A stretch of DNA of 64,000 nt, taken from NCBI RefSeq assembly GCF_037860775.1, contig NZ_JBBEWC010000009.1, forward strand, positions 62,001 through 126,000, given 5' to 3'. Position numbers and translations under genes: made by a program. How positions within the stretch are numbered: position 1 is the stretch's first letter; the number at the start of each line of letters is the position of its first letter. Source of the stretch: Emticicia soli. GTDB lineage: Bacteria > Bacteroidota > Bacteroidia > Cytophagales > Spirosomataceae. The notes beneath the pieces are model-generated. The model saw nothing but the letters and a program-made list of their open reading frames with translations. It was not told the origin of the DNA and searched no databases. Below, piece after piece: positions 1-8,509 of this stretch.

Positions 1-1627
1 CCGAGAATGCTTCGTTTGAGTCGTTTCCTACTACCAAGCCTCTGAAATCTTTTTCTGCAATGGCGTATGCCTTGTTTAATCCTTCAACAACTTCGGCGCC
101 AAAGGTGTTCATTTTTGAGTGGAACTCAACACCTGCAATGCCATCGCCCAAATCGAAAATTGTTGAGCCTGCGTTTTTCCAGATAACGTTTGTTTGGCGG
201 ATATTATCAAGGATAATAAACGACTCTGTACCCGGAATTACTTTATATGATTTGCTCGGAATATCATAATATAGTTTCTTGCCGCCCTCTACTTTGTAGA
301 ACGTTTCGTTGCCTGCTTCCAGCATTTCATATACCCAGGCGGCTGGTTTCATATTCAGGTCTTCCATGATTTTGAGCATCGGTTTTACACCGATGGCATC
401 CCATGTTTCAAAAAGACCTAGTTCCCAACCAAAGCCTGCGCAAATGGCTGAGTCTATTCTGTATAATTCGTCAGCTATTTCAGGAATACGATTGGTAGCA
501 TAGCGGAAGAAATCGGCAAATGTTTTTCTGTAAAATTCACCTGCGTTATCTTTTCCGGCCAAAAGTACCGAGAATCGTTTTTTCAGATTATCAATGCTCT
601 TGGTGCCTTCGAGCGTAGCAAATTTTACTTTTTGCGATGGTTTGTACTCAAAGGTTTTCAGGTCAAGAGCCAATATTACTGTTTTGCCTGTTTCGTCTTT
701 GGTTTTTTTATAGAAACCCTGTCCGGTTTTATCGCCAAGCCATTTGTTTTCCATCAACTTAGCCATTACAGGCGGTAATTGGAACGCATCTTTAGACTCA
801 TCGTGTTGTAAAACTTTCGATAGGTTGTTACACACATTTACGGTAGTATCAAGTCCCACAACGTCAGACAGACGGAAAGTCCCCGATTTCGGACGACCAA
901 CCACAGGGCCTGTCAGTTTATCAACTTCTTCTACCGTTAGCCCCATTTCTTCGGCTACTCTGATAGTTTGCACCATTGCATAAATACCCAGACGGTTAGC
1001 GATAAAAGCAGGTGTATCTTTACACAATACGGTAGTTTTGCCTAAATACAGGTCGCCGTAGTGCATCAAGAAATCTACAATAGCAGGATCTGTTGCAGGC
1101 GTTGGGATAATCTCTAGCAAACGTAAATAGCGAGGAGGGTTAAAGAAGTGCGTTCCGCAAAAATGTTTCTGGAAGTCTTCTGAGCGTCCCTCGGCCATCA
1201 GATGAATAGGAATACCCGATGTATTTGAAGTAATAAGTGTACCCGGCTTACGGAACTGTTCAACTTTTTCGTAAATCAGTTTTTTTATATCCAGACGCTC
1301 CACCACAACTTCTATAATCCAGTCATAATCTTTAATTTTCGGCATATCATCATCGAAATTACCTAGCTTCACACGAGATACCGATTGTTGATTAAAAATA
1401 GGCGAAGGGCTGGCTTTAACAGCCGCCTGAAATAATTCACCGACGATTCGGTTGCGTACTGCCGGATGAGAGGTGTCTAAGCCTTTAGCTTTTTCAGCAT
1501 CATTGGGCTCTTTGGGTACCATATCAAGCAATAGTACTTCAACTCCGATATTAGCAAAGTGCAAGGCAATACGACTACCCATAATACCCGCACCTAATAC
1601 AACTACTTTTTTTATACTACGATTCAT
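1..1627 (-). CDS. 3-hydroxyacyl-CoA dehydrogenase / enoyl-CoA hydratase (FadN/YusL-like), 3' end beyond the window
   Basis: This gene starts with ATG at 1627 on the minus strand and is open to the left edge, giving 542 codons of a protein that is usually about 800 residues. The N-terminus is a Rossmann NAD-binding domain with GAGIMG at residues 12-17. The catalytic region GTHFFNPP has its histidine near residue 160. Around residue 500 the sequence FHSKMNTFG begins the crotonase-like hydratase half, with the order dehydrogenase then hydratase as in Bacillus FadN rather than proteobacterial FadB. It would catalyse the hydratase and NAD-dependent dehydrogenase steps of fatty-acid beta-oxidation in the cytoplasm. 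A thiolase that could complete the cycle lies at 11700, not adjacent. I see no clear palindromic operator upstream, only a degenerate TAGCATTG box. The missing C-terminus means the hydratase active site cannot be checked. Confidence 0.9.
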   Translation of the reverse strand, partial: MNRSIKKVVVLGAGIMGSRIALHFANIGVEVLLLDMVPKEPNDAEKAKGLDTSHPAVRNRIVGELFQAAVKASPSPIFNQQSVSRVKLGNFDDDMPKIKDYDWIIEVVVERLDIKKLIYEKVEQFRKPGTLITSNTSGIPIHLMAEGRSEDFQKHFCGTHFFNPPRYLRLLEIIPTPATDPAIVDFLMHYGDLYLGKTTVLCKDTPAFIANRLGIYAMVQTIRVAEEMGLTVEEVDKLTGPVVGRPKSGTFRLSDVVGLDTTVNVCNNLSKVLQHDESKDAFQLPPVMAKLMENKWLGDKTGQGFYKKTKDETGKTVILALDLKTFEYKPSQKVKFATLEGTKSIDNLKKRFSVLLAGKDNAGEFYRKTFADFFRYATNRIPEIADELYRIDSAICAGFGWELGLFETWDAIGVKPMLKIMEDLNMKPAAWVYEMLEAGNETFYKVEGGKKLYYDIPSKSYKVIPGTESFIILDNIRQTNVIWKNAGSTIFDLGDGIAGVEFHSKMNTFGAEVVEGLNKAYAIAEKDFRGLVVGNDSNEAFS

Positions 1628-1801
1628 GCGTTGATTGAATATGATTTTTAAACAGAAATAGTAAATAATTGATACTCTATATACGAATAGACAATGCTAT
1701 ACATAATTTTTAATATAGGCTCACTTTAATAAAAAACACAAATCATCAGCTTTTGTTGCTTCTGAGCTTTACCAAAAATTGATGTTGGTACAATCGGCCA
1801 A

Positions 1802-2503
1802 TTAAACATTTACCCCAAACAAATAACCAACTAATGCCGAAAGCCCCATAGCAAGTGTACCCCAAACAGTGATTCTTATAATGGCTTTTGGAATACTCGC
1901 CCCCCCGGCTTTTGCCGATATTATGCCCAAAATAGTTAGAAATAATAAGGTAAAGCCATAGAGCCAATACTCCATCCCTTTTACGGGACTTAATAAAGTT
2001 ACCAAAAGAGGTAATATACCGCCTACAGTAAAAGCTGAACCAGAGGCAAGTGCCGCTTGAAGCGGATTGGCCTGGCTGGTTTCTGTGATACCTAGCTCGT
2101 CTCTCACATGGGCAGCTAGTGCATCTTTTGCCGTTAATTCTGTGGCAACCTGTAAAGCAGTCTCTTTTTTTAATCCACGTTTCTCATAAATCTGAGCCAG
2201 AATTTGTAATTCTGTTTCGGGCATTTCCTGTAATTCTTTGCTTTCTCTTTGAATATCAGCTTTTTCTATGTCTGTTTGTGAACTAACAGATACATACTCG
2301 CCGGCAGCCATTGACAAAGCACCTGCTACCAGGCCTGCTACTGTTGCCAAAATTATCGGTTCTCTTGTTGTACTTGCAGCAGCTACCCCTATGGCAAGAC
2401 TAGATATAGATATAATACCATCGTTTGCGCCTAGTACAGCAGCTCTTAGCCAGTTGCTTTTGTGTATATAGTGCTGGTCTAAATAGTTATCTATTGTTAT
2501 CAT
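1802..2503 (-). CDS. VIT1/CCC1-family iron/manganese transporter
   Basis: A 233-residue integral membrane protein of the vacuolar iron transporter family. The family hallmarks are visible: NWLRAAVLGANDGIIS at about residues 17-32, and AAGEYVSVSSQTDIEKAD at the end of the second membrane segment, followed by a charged, helical cytoplasmic metal-binding region (about 80-140, rich in Glu). Three hydrophobic segments follow (about 150-230), giving five in all, which is the family norm. Family members move Fe2+ or Mn2+ out of the cytoplasm. It stands alone, transcribed from ATG at 2503, with DUF4442 upstream on the same strand at a 91 bp gap. The metal specificity cannot be read from the sequence. 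Confidence 0.88.
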   Translation of the reverse strand: MITIDNYLDQHYIHKSNWLRAAVLGANDGIISISSLAIGVAAASTTREPIILATVAGLVAGALSMAAGEYVSVSSQTDIEKADIQRESKELQEMPETELQILAQIYEKRGLKKETALQVATELTAKDALAAHVRDELGITETSQANPLQAALASGSAFTVGGILPLLVTLLSPVKGMEYWLYGFTLLFLTILGIISAKAGGASIPKAIIRITVWGTLAMGLSALVGYLFGVNV

Positions 2504-2594
2504 CTTTCTTGCCTTTAATATTAGTTTGAATTTTAATAATTAGCTATTACCAATTGATTCTACTAATCAGGATATTTCTGCCATTTCAGAAACA

Positions 2595-3083
2595 TTATTT
2601 TTTAAGCACCCAAGCCCAGTTCATTTCTGCTATAACAACTTCTTCTTCCGTTTCGTCGCTTATTTTTACGGTTACAAGTATATCGCCTTTATCAATTTCT
2701 CTGATTTGGCTTATTTGCTGCTCGGTTAGCATTGCCACAGCTTTTTGTTGGCCTTGGCTACGCTTGATAAATTTCACCGAGAGATTTTTCATCAATGGCA
2801 GTTTGTTATCGGGGATATTCATCCCCACAATCATGCCTGTGGCTGTTTCAGCCAACAGGGTAGTGGCAGCAGCATGTATTTGCCCGATATGGTTATGAAC
2901 TTTAGTTTTGTTTGGAAGTGTAATTACGACCTCTCGGCAGGTCATTTTTTCGAAATGAATACCTGCTGTACCAACGAACTTGACGAATTTTCCGATAGAA
3001 TAATCACGTAACCAACTTTGCAGAAAAACTGGCATTTTCTGAACCCTTGCAAGGTTTCGGTTAAGTGAGTTATTATATTCCAT
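2595..3083 (-). CDS. DUF4442 hotdog-fold protein (thioesterase-like)
   Basis: A 162-residue soluble protein that resembles the DUF4442 family of hotdog-fold, acyl-CoA thioesterase-like proteins. The region KTKVHNHIGQIHAAATTLLAETATG (about residues 60-85) matches the hotdog helix with its conserved N-H-x-G pattern, and the C-terminus returns to beta strands (about 130-160). The family's substrate is not established, but the fold normally handles acyl thioesters. The promoter carries two copies of the palindrome that also flank the thiolase promoter at 11600-11670, so a role in lipid or acyl-CoA metabolism is inferred from regulation as well as fold. Start is ATG at 3083. Confidence 0.75.
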   Translation of the reverse strand: MEYNNSLNRNLARVQKMPVFLQSWLRDYSIGKFVKFVGTAGIHFEKMTCREVVITLPNKTKVHNHIGQIHAAATTLLAETATGMIVGMNIPDNKLPLMKNLSVKFIKRSQGQQKAVAMLTEQQISQIREIDKGDILVTVKISDETEEEVVIAEMNWAWVLKK

Positions 3084-3141
3084 TAGAATTGAGAGAAAGA
3101 TTTAGTATATTTAAATGATTTTTTTGTAATCATTTAAGTAG

Positions 3142-3153
3142 TATGCAAGCATA
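3142..3153. promoter_or_regulatory. Palindromic operator, downstream copy (DUF4442 promoter)
   Basis: TATGCAAGCATA, perfect 5-bp arms around AA. Read on the minus strand it begins a few bases after the expected transcription start of the DUF4442 gene. It is 44 bp from the second copy at 3186. Confidence 0.7.
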
Positions 3154-3162
3154 ATTTCATGA

Positions 3163-3192
3163 CAAATATACTGTAAAGAAAATATTATGCAA
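3163..3192 (-). promoter_or_regulatory. Bacteroidota-type promoter for the DUF4442 gene
   Basis: On the minus strand TTG (3192-3190), a 19 bp spacer and TATATTTG (3170-3163) match the TTTG-N19-21-TAnnTTTG consensus. The TTG is the core of the palindrome at 3186-3197, so binding there would hide the -33 element. Leader to the ATG at 3083 is about 75 nt. Confidence 0.65.
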
Positions 3193-3197
3193 GCATA
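3186..3197. promoter_or_regulatory. Palindromic operator over the -33 element (DUF4442 promoter)
   Basis: TATGCAAGCATA on the plus strand, identical to the copy at 3142. Its core supplies the -33 TTG of the minus-strand promoter. The same placement recurs at the thiolase promoter (11613-11624). Confidence 0.7.
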
Positions 3198-3391
3198 CTA
3201 ATTGTTAAAATTTATTTCCAAAAGAAAATCGTATAAATCGGGCAATAAAAATTTTCTAGAGTAGGTGTTTTTTTGAAACCATTTTTTTGTGGCATTGGTT
3301 TTTATGGATAGCACTCAGATATAACACTCCACCATTCTAGTATTTTTATTGATTTGATATTATTCGATAAAAATTAAATTATTTTTTGTTT

Positions 3392-4243
3392 ATGAAACTG
3401 ATACCTATCGAAAGACGCAGCAACTTAAGCCGAGAAGAGTTCATAGAAAATTATTTAAAACCAAAAAAACCAGTTGTTTTTACTGATTTAGTAAAAGATT
3501 GGCCGGCTTTAGAGAAATGGACTTTTGATTGGCTTCGTGAGAATCATGGAAAAATCGAGGTTCCATTGTTTGATAATCACGTGCACGACGCAAAATCTTA
3601 TTACAAGGCTGCTAAAACAATGCCTTTTGGTGAATACCTGAGTCTGATAGAAAAAGGTCCTACCGACTTACGTATTTTCTTGTTTGATATATTCAAGAAA
3701 GTACCCGAACTAGCAAACGATATTCGTTTTCCGACTATCATGGATGGCTTCTTGAAAAGCTATAAGTTTATGTTTTTCGGAGGGCAGAATTCTGAGGTAA
3801 ATCTTCATTATGACATGGACTGTTCGCACGTGTTTCTGACTCAGTTTCAGACACGCAAGCAAATCATTCTTTTCCCTCAAGAAGAGAGCATAAATTTGTA
3901 TCATCACCCATATACGGTACAAAGCCACGTACATCCGCTAAAGCCTGATTTCGAGAAATTCCCTGCTTTTGAGAAAGCGGTGGGTTATGAGACTACATTC
4001 GGGCATGGCGAAACGGTATTTATTCCGTCGCTTTGGTGGCACTATATCAAATATGTTGATGGTGGTTTCAGCTTGGCTTTAAGAGCAAACGACTCAATCT
4101 TTACTACTGTAAGAGGTGGATGGAACTTGGTACGCCATACTTTTGTAGACAAAGGAATGGCCAAGATGCTGGGCCCTCAGTGGAAAGAGTGGAAAGAAAA
4201 TAAAGCACAAGAAAAAGCAAGGCAATCTTTACAAGAGGCTTAA
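3392..4243 (+). CDS. Cupin-like / JmjC-domain Fe(II) dioxygenase-like protein
   Basis: A 283-residue cytoplasmic protein of the Cupin_8 (JmjC-like) family. ATG at 3392 (MKLIPIERRSN) is preferred over a TTG two codons upstream. The N-terminus has the typical entry EEFIENYLKPKKPVVFTDL (about 14-32). Iron-binding residues are visible as HYD in VNLHYDMDCSHVF (about 137-149), and a distal His in the stretch HGETVFIPSLWWHY (about 208-221). Family members are 2-oxoglutarate oxygenases acting on proteins or small molecules; the substrate here is unknown. The folate cyclo-ligase gene starts 6 bp after its stop, so the two are probably co-transcribed. Confidence 0.82.
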   Translation: MKLIPIERRSNLSREEFIENYLKPKKPVVFTDLVKDWPALEKWTFDWLRENHGKIEVPLFDNHVHDAKSYYKAAKTMPFGEYLSLIEKGPTDLRIFLFDIFKKVPELANDIRFPTIMDGFLKSYKFMFFGGQNSEVNLHYDMDCSHVFLTQFQTRKQIILFPQEESINLYHHPYTVQSHVHPLKPDFEKFPAFEKAVGYETTFGHGETVFIPSLWWHYIKYVDGGFSLALRANDSIFTTVRGGWNLVRHTFVDKGMAKMLGPQWKEWKENKAQEKARQSLQEA

Positions 4244-4249
4244 TTTATA

Positions 4250-4822
4250 ATGAACAAAGCAGCAATAAGGAAGCAGTATCTTCAGAAAAGGCAAGATTTG
4301 CAAGATGCAGATATCCGAGGGTATTCGAAGCAAATTCATGATTGGCTTTTCAAGAGTTTCCCTGTTCATAATTATGCTGTAATTCATACTTTTTTGCCAA
4401 TAAAAAAAAAGAATGAGGTAGATACGCAATTGCTTATCAGTACTTTAAAAAAAGATTTCAAAGCCGACATCGTGATTCCTAAAAGCCATGACGATGGCAG
4501 CATGACCAATTATGCCTTAAGAGACGATACCATCTTGATTGAAAATAAGTTTGGCGTACCTGAGCCCGTAAATTGCTCACCATTGACAGTTAATGCCAAA
4601 GACATTGATTTGGTGCTACTGCCTTTACTTGCTTTTGATAAAAAAGGGTATAGGGTCGGTTATGGCAAGGGTTATTATGACCGTTTTCTGGCACAATGCC
4701 GCCCCGATGTAGTAAAAATTGGTGTCTCTTTTTTTGAACCTGTAGAGCAGATAGAAGACCTTAATGCTGGTGATGTAAAGATGAATTATTGCATTACACC
4801 TAAGGGTATCTGGAGCTTTTAA
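4250..4822 (+). CDS. fau: 5-formyltetrahydrofolate cyclo-ligase
   Basis: A 190-residue enzyme, the usual length for the family, converting 5-formyl-THF to 5,10-methenyl-THF with ATP in the cytoplasm. Evidence includes the N-terminal KAAIRKQYLQKR basic helix (3-14), the substrate loop FGVPEP (about 103-108) and the signature GYGKGYYDRFLAQ (about 137-149), which binds ATP and magnesium. It follows the cupin gene by 6 bp. The asd gene comes 137 bp later with its own candidate promoter and a hairpin in between. Confidence 0.93.
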   Translation: MNKAAIRKQYLQKRQDLQDADIRGYSKQIHDWLFKSFPVHNYAVIHTFLPIKKKNEVDTQLLISTLKKDFKADIVIPKSHDDGSMTNYALRDDTILIENKFGVPEPVNCSPLTVNAKDIDLVLLPLLAFDKKGYRVGYGKGYYDRFLAQCRPDVVKIGVSFFEPVEQIEDLNAGDVKMNYCITPKGIWSF

Positions 4823-4864
4823 AATATTTTGTATTATTCCAAGAAAAACAAACAAAAAAACTAT

Positions 4865-4872
4865 TATTTTTG
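4865..4872 (+). promoter_or_regulatory. Candidate -7 box upstream of asd
   Basis: TATTTTTG matches TAnnTTTG exactly, but no TTG lies 19-21 bp upstream, so support is partial. The hairpin at 4880-4904 would lie at the start of the transcript. Confidence 0.35.
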
Positions 4873-4879
4873 TATTTCC

Positions 4880-4904
4880 AAGCCCCTTTGAAAATTGGGG
4901 CTTT
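4880..4904 (+). terminator. Hairpin between fau and asd (terminator or leader)
   Basis: AAGCCCC and GGGGCTT form a 7 bp G/C-rich stem with a short, interrupted T run (TTTCTTGT). It could end fau transcripts, or sit in the asd leader if the -7 box at 4865 is used. Confidence 0.45.
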
Positions 4905-4959
4905 CTTGTAAATATATGTCTAACTAAAATTTTACCCCTTTAAAAGCGGGTTATTAATC

Positions 4960-5958
4960 ATGAAAATCGCAGTTGTAGGTGCTACCGGACTGGTAGGCAC
5001 TGAAATCTTGAAAGTCTTGGCGGAACGCAATTTCCCCGTTACCGAAATTATTCCTGTTGCTTCTGAAAAATCTATTGGTAAACAGGTTGAGTTCAAAGGT
5101 AAGCAGTTTACGGTAGTAGGCTACGAAGACGCAATCAAGATGAAGCCTGCGGTGGCAATATTTTCGGCAGGTGGAAGTACTTCGTTGGCGTTGGCTCCGA
5201 AATTTGCAGAAGCAGGCATTCCGGTTATTGATAATTCATCAGCCTGGAGAATGGACCCTACCAAGAAATTGGTTGTGCCGGAAGTAAACGCTGATACACT
5301 AACAGCAGAAGACAAAATTATTGCTAACCCAAACTGTTCAACTATCCAGATGGTAGTTGTGATGAAACCATTGCACGATAAATACAAGATTAAACGTGTG
5401 GTTGTTTCAACGTATCAGTCGGTTACAGGTACCGGAAAAGCAGCGGTTGACCAGCTTTTCGCTGAAAGAGGTGGAGACGACGATGCATCTAAAAAGGTAT
5501 ATCCACATAAAATTGACCTGAATGTATTGCCTCATATTGATGTTTTCTTAGACAATGGTTATACCAAAGAAGAAATGAAAATGACCAACGAGACCAAGAA
5601 AATCATGGGCGACGATAGCATTGCTGTTACAGCAACTACTGTTCGTATCCCAACTATCGGCGGGCACTCAGAGGCAGTAAATATTGAGTTCGAGAACGAT
5701 TTCGATTTGGCAGAAGTTACCAAATTGCTAAGCGAAACAGAAGGGGTAATTGTACAAGACGACCCTAAAAACTTTGTGTATCCGATGCCAATCAATGCAC
5801 ACGGAAAAGATGAAGTTTTTGTAGGCCGTATCCGTCGTGATGAGTCGCAGGCAAAAACCCTGAACCTTTGGATTGTAGCAGATAACCTTCGTAAAGGTGC
5901 AGCTACCAATGCTGTTCAGATTGCAGAGTATTTGCTTCGCAATAACTTATTGGCTTAA
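4960..5958 (+). CDS. asd: Aspartate-semialdehyde dehydrogenase
   Basis: A 332-residue NADP-dependent enzyme that reduces aspartyl phosphate to aspartate semialdehyde, the branch point to lysine/diaminopimelate, threonine and methionine. GATGLVG at 7-13 is the nucleotide-binding loop, Cys126 in NPNCSTIQ is the catalytic nucleophile, and His236 in PTIGGHSEAVN is the acid/base residue. Length and motif order are standard. It is monocistronic: a clear hairpin terminator follows 22 bp after the stop. Confidence 0.96.
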   Translation: MKIAVVGATGLVGTEILKVLAERNFPVTEIIPVASEKSIGKQVEFKGKQFTVVGYEDAIKMKPAVAIFSAGGSTSLALAPKFAEAGIPVIDNSSAWRMDPTKKLVVPEVNADTLTAEDKIIANPNCSTIQMVVVMKPLHDKYKIKRVVVSTYQSVTGTGKAAVDQLFAERGGDDDASKKVYPHKIDLNVLPHIDVFLDNGYTKEEMKMTNETKKIMGDDSIAVTATTVRIPTIGGHSEAVNIEFENDFDLAEVTKLLSETEGVIVQDDPKNFVYPMPINAHGKDEVFVGRIRRDESQAKTLNLWIVADNLRKGAATNAVQIAEYLLRNNLLA

Positions 5959-5980
5959 TAATTAACTGAATAAATTGAGA

Positions 5981-6007
5981 AGGGTATCTTAACCGATACC
6001 CTTTTTT
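5981..6007 (+). terminator. Rho-independent terminator of asd
   Basis: AGGGTATC, a TTAACC loop, GATACCCT and then six T residues; perfect stem. Confidence 0.85.
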
Positions 6008-6203
6008 ATTTTATATCAGTTTTCAAACTGCCATAAGATTGCCCTAACGAATGCAAGGATGATATTTAATAATACTGATAAATACTTGTAATTAAGCCTG
6101 TTAATACCCCTAAGTTTTTTAATCTCCCATTCTTTTCCGAACTTTGTAGACTGAATAGCCGTTAAGCTATTCTATACGTTATCATATCTCAATTAATACA
6201 AAG

Positions 6204-7514
6204 TTGAAAACAAAAGGTTCTGTTAAAAATAAAGTAAATATAGTTACCCTTGGTTGCTCGAAAAATCTTGTGGATTCGGAAGTACTTTATACACAATTAA
6301 AAGGTAATGGCTATAATGTAAGCCACGAATCAAAAAAAGACGACGCCAACATAGTTATCATAAATACCTGTGGCTTTATTGATAATGCTAAGCAGGAATC
6401 TATCGATACTATTCTTAGATACGCCGATGCAAAAGATGCTGGCGTAGTAGATAAAGTATATGTTACAGGTTGTTTATCGCATCGTTATAAAGATGAACTT
6501 GAGGTAGAAATACCGATGGTTGATGCCTGGTTTGGTACTAACGAACTACCACGCTTATTAAAGACCCTTAAGGCTGACTATAAGCAAGAACTGGTAGGAG
6601 AACGCCTACTTACTACACCTGCACACTATGCCTATATGAAGATTGCTGAAGGCTGCGACCGCCCTTGTAGTTTTTGTGCTATTCCGTTGATGAGGGGCAA
6701 GCACGTTTCAAAATCAATTGAGCAATTGCTTTTAGAGGCCAAAAACCTTGTCAAAAAAGGTACAAAAGAATTGATTCTGATTGCACAAGATTTGACCTAC
6801 TACGGCTTGGATTTGTATAAGAAAAGAGAACTAGCCAATTTGCTCGACCAACTATCAGATGTAGAAGGGCTAGAGTGGATTCGCCTACAATATGCTTACC
6901 CATCAGGATTTCCGCTTGAAGTATTAGACGTTATTAAAAACCGTTCGAACGTATGTAAATACCTTGATATGCCTTTGCAACATGGCTCAACCGAGATGTT
7001 GAAAATTATGCGTAGAGGTATTACAAGAGAAAAAACAGAAGACTTAATCAAGACGATACGTGATACTGTGCCAGATATTGCCCTGCGTACAACCCTTATT
7101 ACAGGTCACCCCGGCGAAACAGAAGAGCATTTTGAAGAAATGTATCGTTTTGTTGAGCAAACGAGATTTGAACGATTGGGTGTTTTCCAGTATTCGCACG
7201 AAGAAAATACCCATGCCTACTCAATGCCTGACGATATTCCTGCCGAAGTGAAAGAAGAGCGAAATGATTTGATTATGGAATTACAACAGGGTATTTCACA
7301 AGAATTGAATCAAGCGAAAATAGGTAAAACATTTAAAGTATTATTCGATAGAAAAGAGGGTGGGCACTTTATTGGTCGTACAGAGTTTGATTCTCCGGAG
7401 GTTGATAATGAGGTGCTGATACCTGCTTCTCAATATGTGCGTCAAGGCGATTTTGCCAATGTCAGAATAACCGATGCAACCGAGTTTGATTTATATGGTG
7501 AAGTAGTAGCTTAG
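6204..7514 (+). CDS. rimO: Ribosomal protein S12 methylthiotransferase RimO
   Basis: A 436-residue radical-SAM methylthiotransferase that modifies an aspartate of ribosomal protein uS12. The N-terminal UPF0004 domain has the three cluster-binding cysteines Cys18 (TLGCSKN), Cys56 and Cys90. The radical-SAM motif CDRPCSFC supplies Cys151, Cys155 and Cys158, followed by AIPLMRGKHVS as in RimO rather than MiaB. The C-terminal TRAM domain begins near residue 370 (GKTFKVLFDRKEG). The start is TTG at 6204: no ATG precedes the conserved VNIVTLGCSKN segment. A weak hairpin follows the gene. Confidence 0.93.
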   Translation: MKTKGSVKNKVNIVTLGCSKNLVDSEVLYTQLKGNGYNVSHESKKDDANIVIINTCGFIDNAKQESIDTILRYADAKDAGVVDKVYVTGCLSHRYKDELEVEIPMVDAWFGTNELPRLLKTLKADYKQELVGERLLTTPAHYAYMKIAEGCDRPCSFCAIPLMRGKHVSKSIEQLLLEAKNLVKKGTKELILIAQDLTYYGLDLYKKRELANLLDQLSDVEGLEWIRLQYAYPSGFPLEVLDVIKNRSNVCKYLDMPLQHGSTEMLKIMRRGITREKTEDLIKTIRDTVPDIALRTTLITGHPGETEEHFEEMYRFVEQTRFERLGVFQYSHEENTHAYSMPDDIPAEVKEERNDLIMELQQGISQELNQAKIGKTFKVLFDRKEGGHFIGRTEFDSPEVDNEVLIPASQYVRQGDFANVRITDATEFDLYGEVVA

Positions 7515-7570
7515 TGCTTCACCATTATGCTACTAATAGCTTTCTTTTTTACATGAGCCAATTATAAGCA

Positions 7571-7604
7571 ATCCTGAAAAATATTGAAAAATAGCTTTCA
7601 GGAT
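7571..7604 (+). terminator. Possible terminator after rimO
   Basis: ATCCTGAAA and TTTCAGGAT form a 9 bp stem with a 16 nt loop, followed by AT-rich sequence without a clean T run. Weak support. Confidence 0.3.
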
Positions 7605-7661
7605 GATTATTAAAATTTTTAAAAATTCTAATAATTTAGCAAATCTGCCGTTATTTATACG

Positions 7662-8498
7662 ATGTTCATGTCAAGAAAAGTGATGAAATTGTATTTGTTT
7701 TCGTGTGTCTCTGTACTTGTGTCGATCGAACTGCTGGCACAACAACCCGTTTTTCGTTCACAAAGTACAAGTTTTGGTACTTTTTCGTCTAGTACCTCGC
7801 ACAGTATTACTAAGCCTAATTCTTTTATTCAGGAAACCGAAAAAAAGAATACCAAAAAACACTATGCTCCTGCCGGTATAAATATCCATCTGATGCCCTT
7901 GTTTGGTGGATACGACAAAACCGATAGCCAGAAAGCTGTGGACACTGAGTTTCTGAAAGTTTGTGATGTAAACTTTAAAAACCGGAAAGAGGCAAGCGAA
8001 TTTTTCTCATCAAGAGCATGGGAGTACCTGAGTGAAGGGCAGCAAGATACAGCTACCTATCGCTTCAATCTTGCATACCTACTCGATGACGAGAATATTG
8101 ATGTATATTGGGGTTTGGGCGTGATCAACTATCAGAATGAGAAATACGAAGAGGCCGTTGACCTGATGGAACATGGTTTACAGCTTGATGATGAAGAAAA
8201 TGTAACGCTGATGGTCGATTTATCGACGGTATATCTTAAATGGTATATGATTGATAAAAAGGCACTCTATATAGATAAAACCTTTGAGCTATTAACGGGA
8301 GCAATCAGAAAATCTCCTGAGTTTGCCAATGCGTATATGCAATTAGCGTTGGCTAGGCTGACCAATAACCAGATTGATGAGGCTTGGGAAAATTTCCATA
8401 AAGCATACGAGCTTGACCCTCAAAACGCCAGCCCAGAAATTCTACAAGCTTTGTTAGAAAAAACAAACGACCCTAAAGGTATCTTCAAGAAAAATTAA
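7662..8498 (+). CDS. Exported tetratricopeptide-repeat protein
   Basis: A 278-residue protein with an N-terminal signal peptide (hydrophobic LYLFSCVSVLVSIELLAQ, cleavage probable after about residue 26). A Ser/Thr-rich spacer of about 50 residues follows. From about residue 125 there are TPR-like helical repeats: YRFNLAYLLDDENIDVYWGLGV, YEEAVDLMEHGLQLDDEE and IDEAWENFHKAYELDPQN. It is probably periplasmic and acts as a protein-binding scaffold; no enzyme motif is present. ATG at 7662 is used, although ATG codons at 7668 or 7680 are alternatives. No partner is evident from its neighbours. Confidence 0.75.
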   Translation: MFMSRKVMKLYLFSCVSVLVSIELLAQQPVFRSQSTSFGTFSSSTSHSITKPNSFIQETEKKNTKKHYAPAGINIHLMPLFGGYDKTDSQKAVDTEFLKVCDVNFKNRKEASEFFSSRAWEYLSEGQQDTATYRFNLAYLLDDENIDVYWGLGVINYQNEKYEEAVDLMEHGLQLDDEENVTLMVDLSTVYLKWYMIDKKALYIDKTFELLTGAIRKSPEFANAYMQLALARLTNNQIDEAWENFHKAYELDPQNASPEILQALLEKTNDPKGIFKKN

Positions 8499-8509
8499 AA
8501 GTTTAGTGA

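Larger units (their letters stand above)
3084..3391. other. 308 bp intergenic region with promoter and twin operators
   Basis: The region separates the divergent DUF4442 and cupin genes. The left half holds the DUF4442 promoter and two TATGCAAGCATA palindromes, listed separately. The right half (about 3200-3391) is very AT-rich; I see no convincing TAnnTTTG box for the cupin gene and no additional reading frame. Confidence 0.6.

Noticed and set aside
1746..1967. 73-codon minus-strand frame overlapping the VIT gene
   Set aside because: Different frame over the C-terminus of the transporter; no coding features.
6135..6142. AACTTTG as a -7 box for rimO
   Set aside because: It lacks the TA of the consensus and no -33 TTG is at the right distance.
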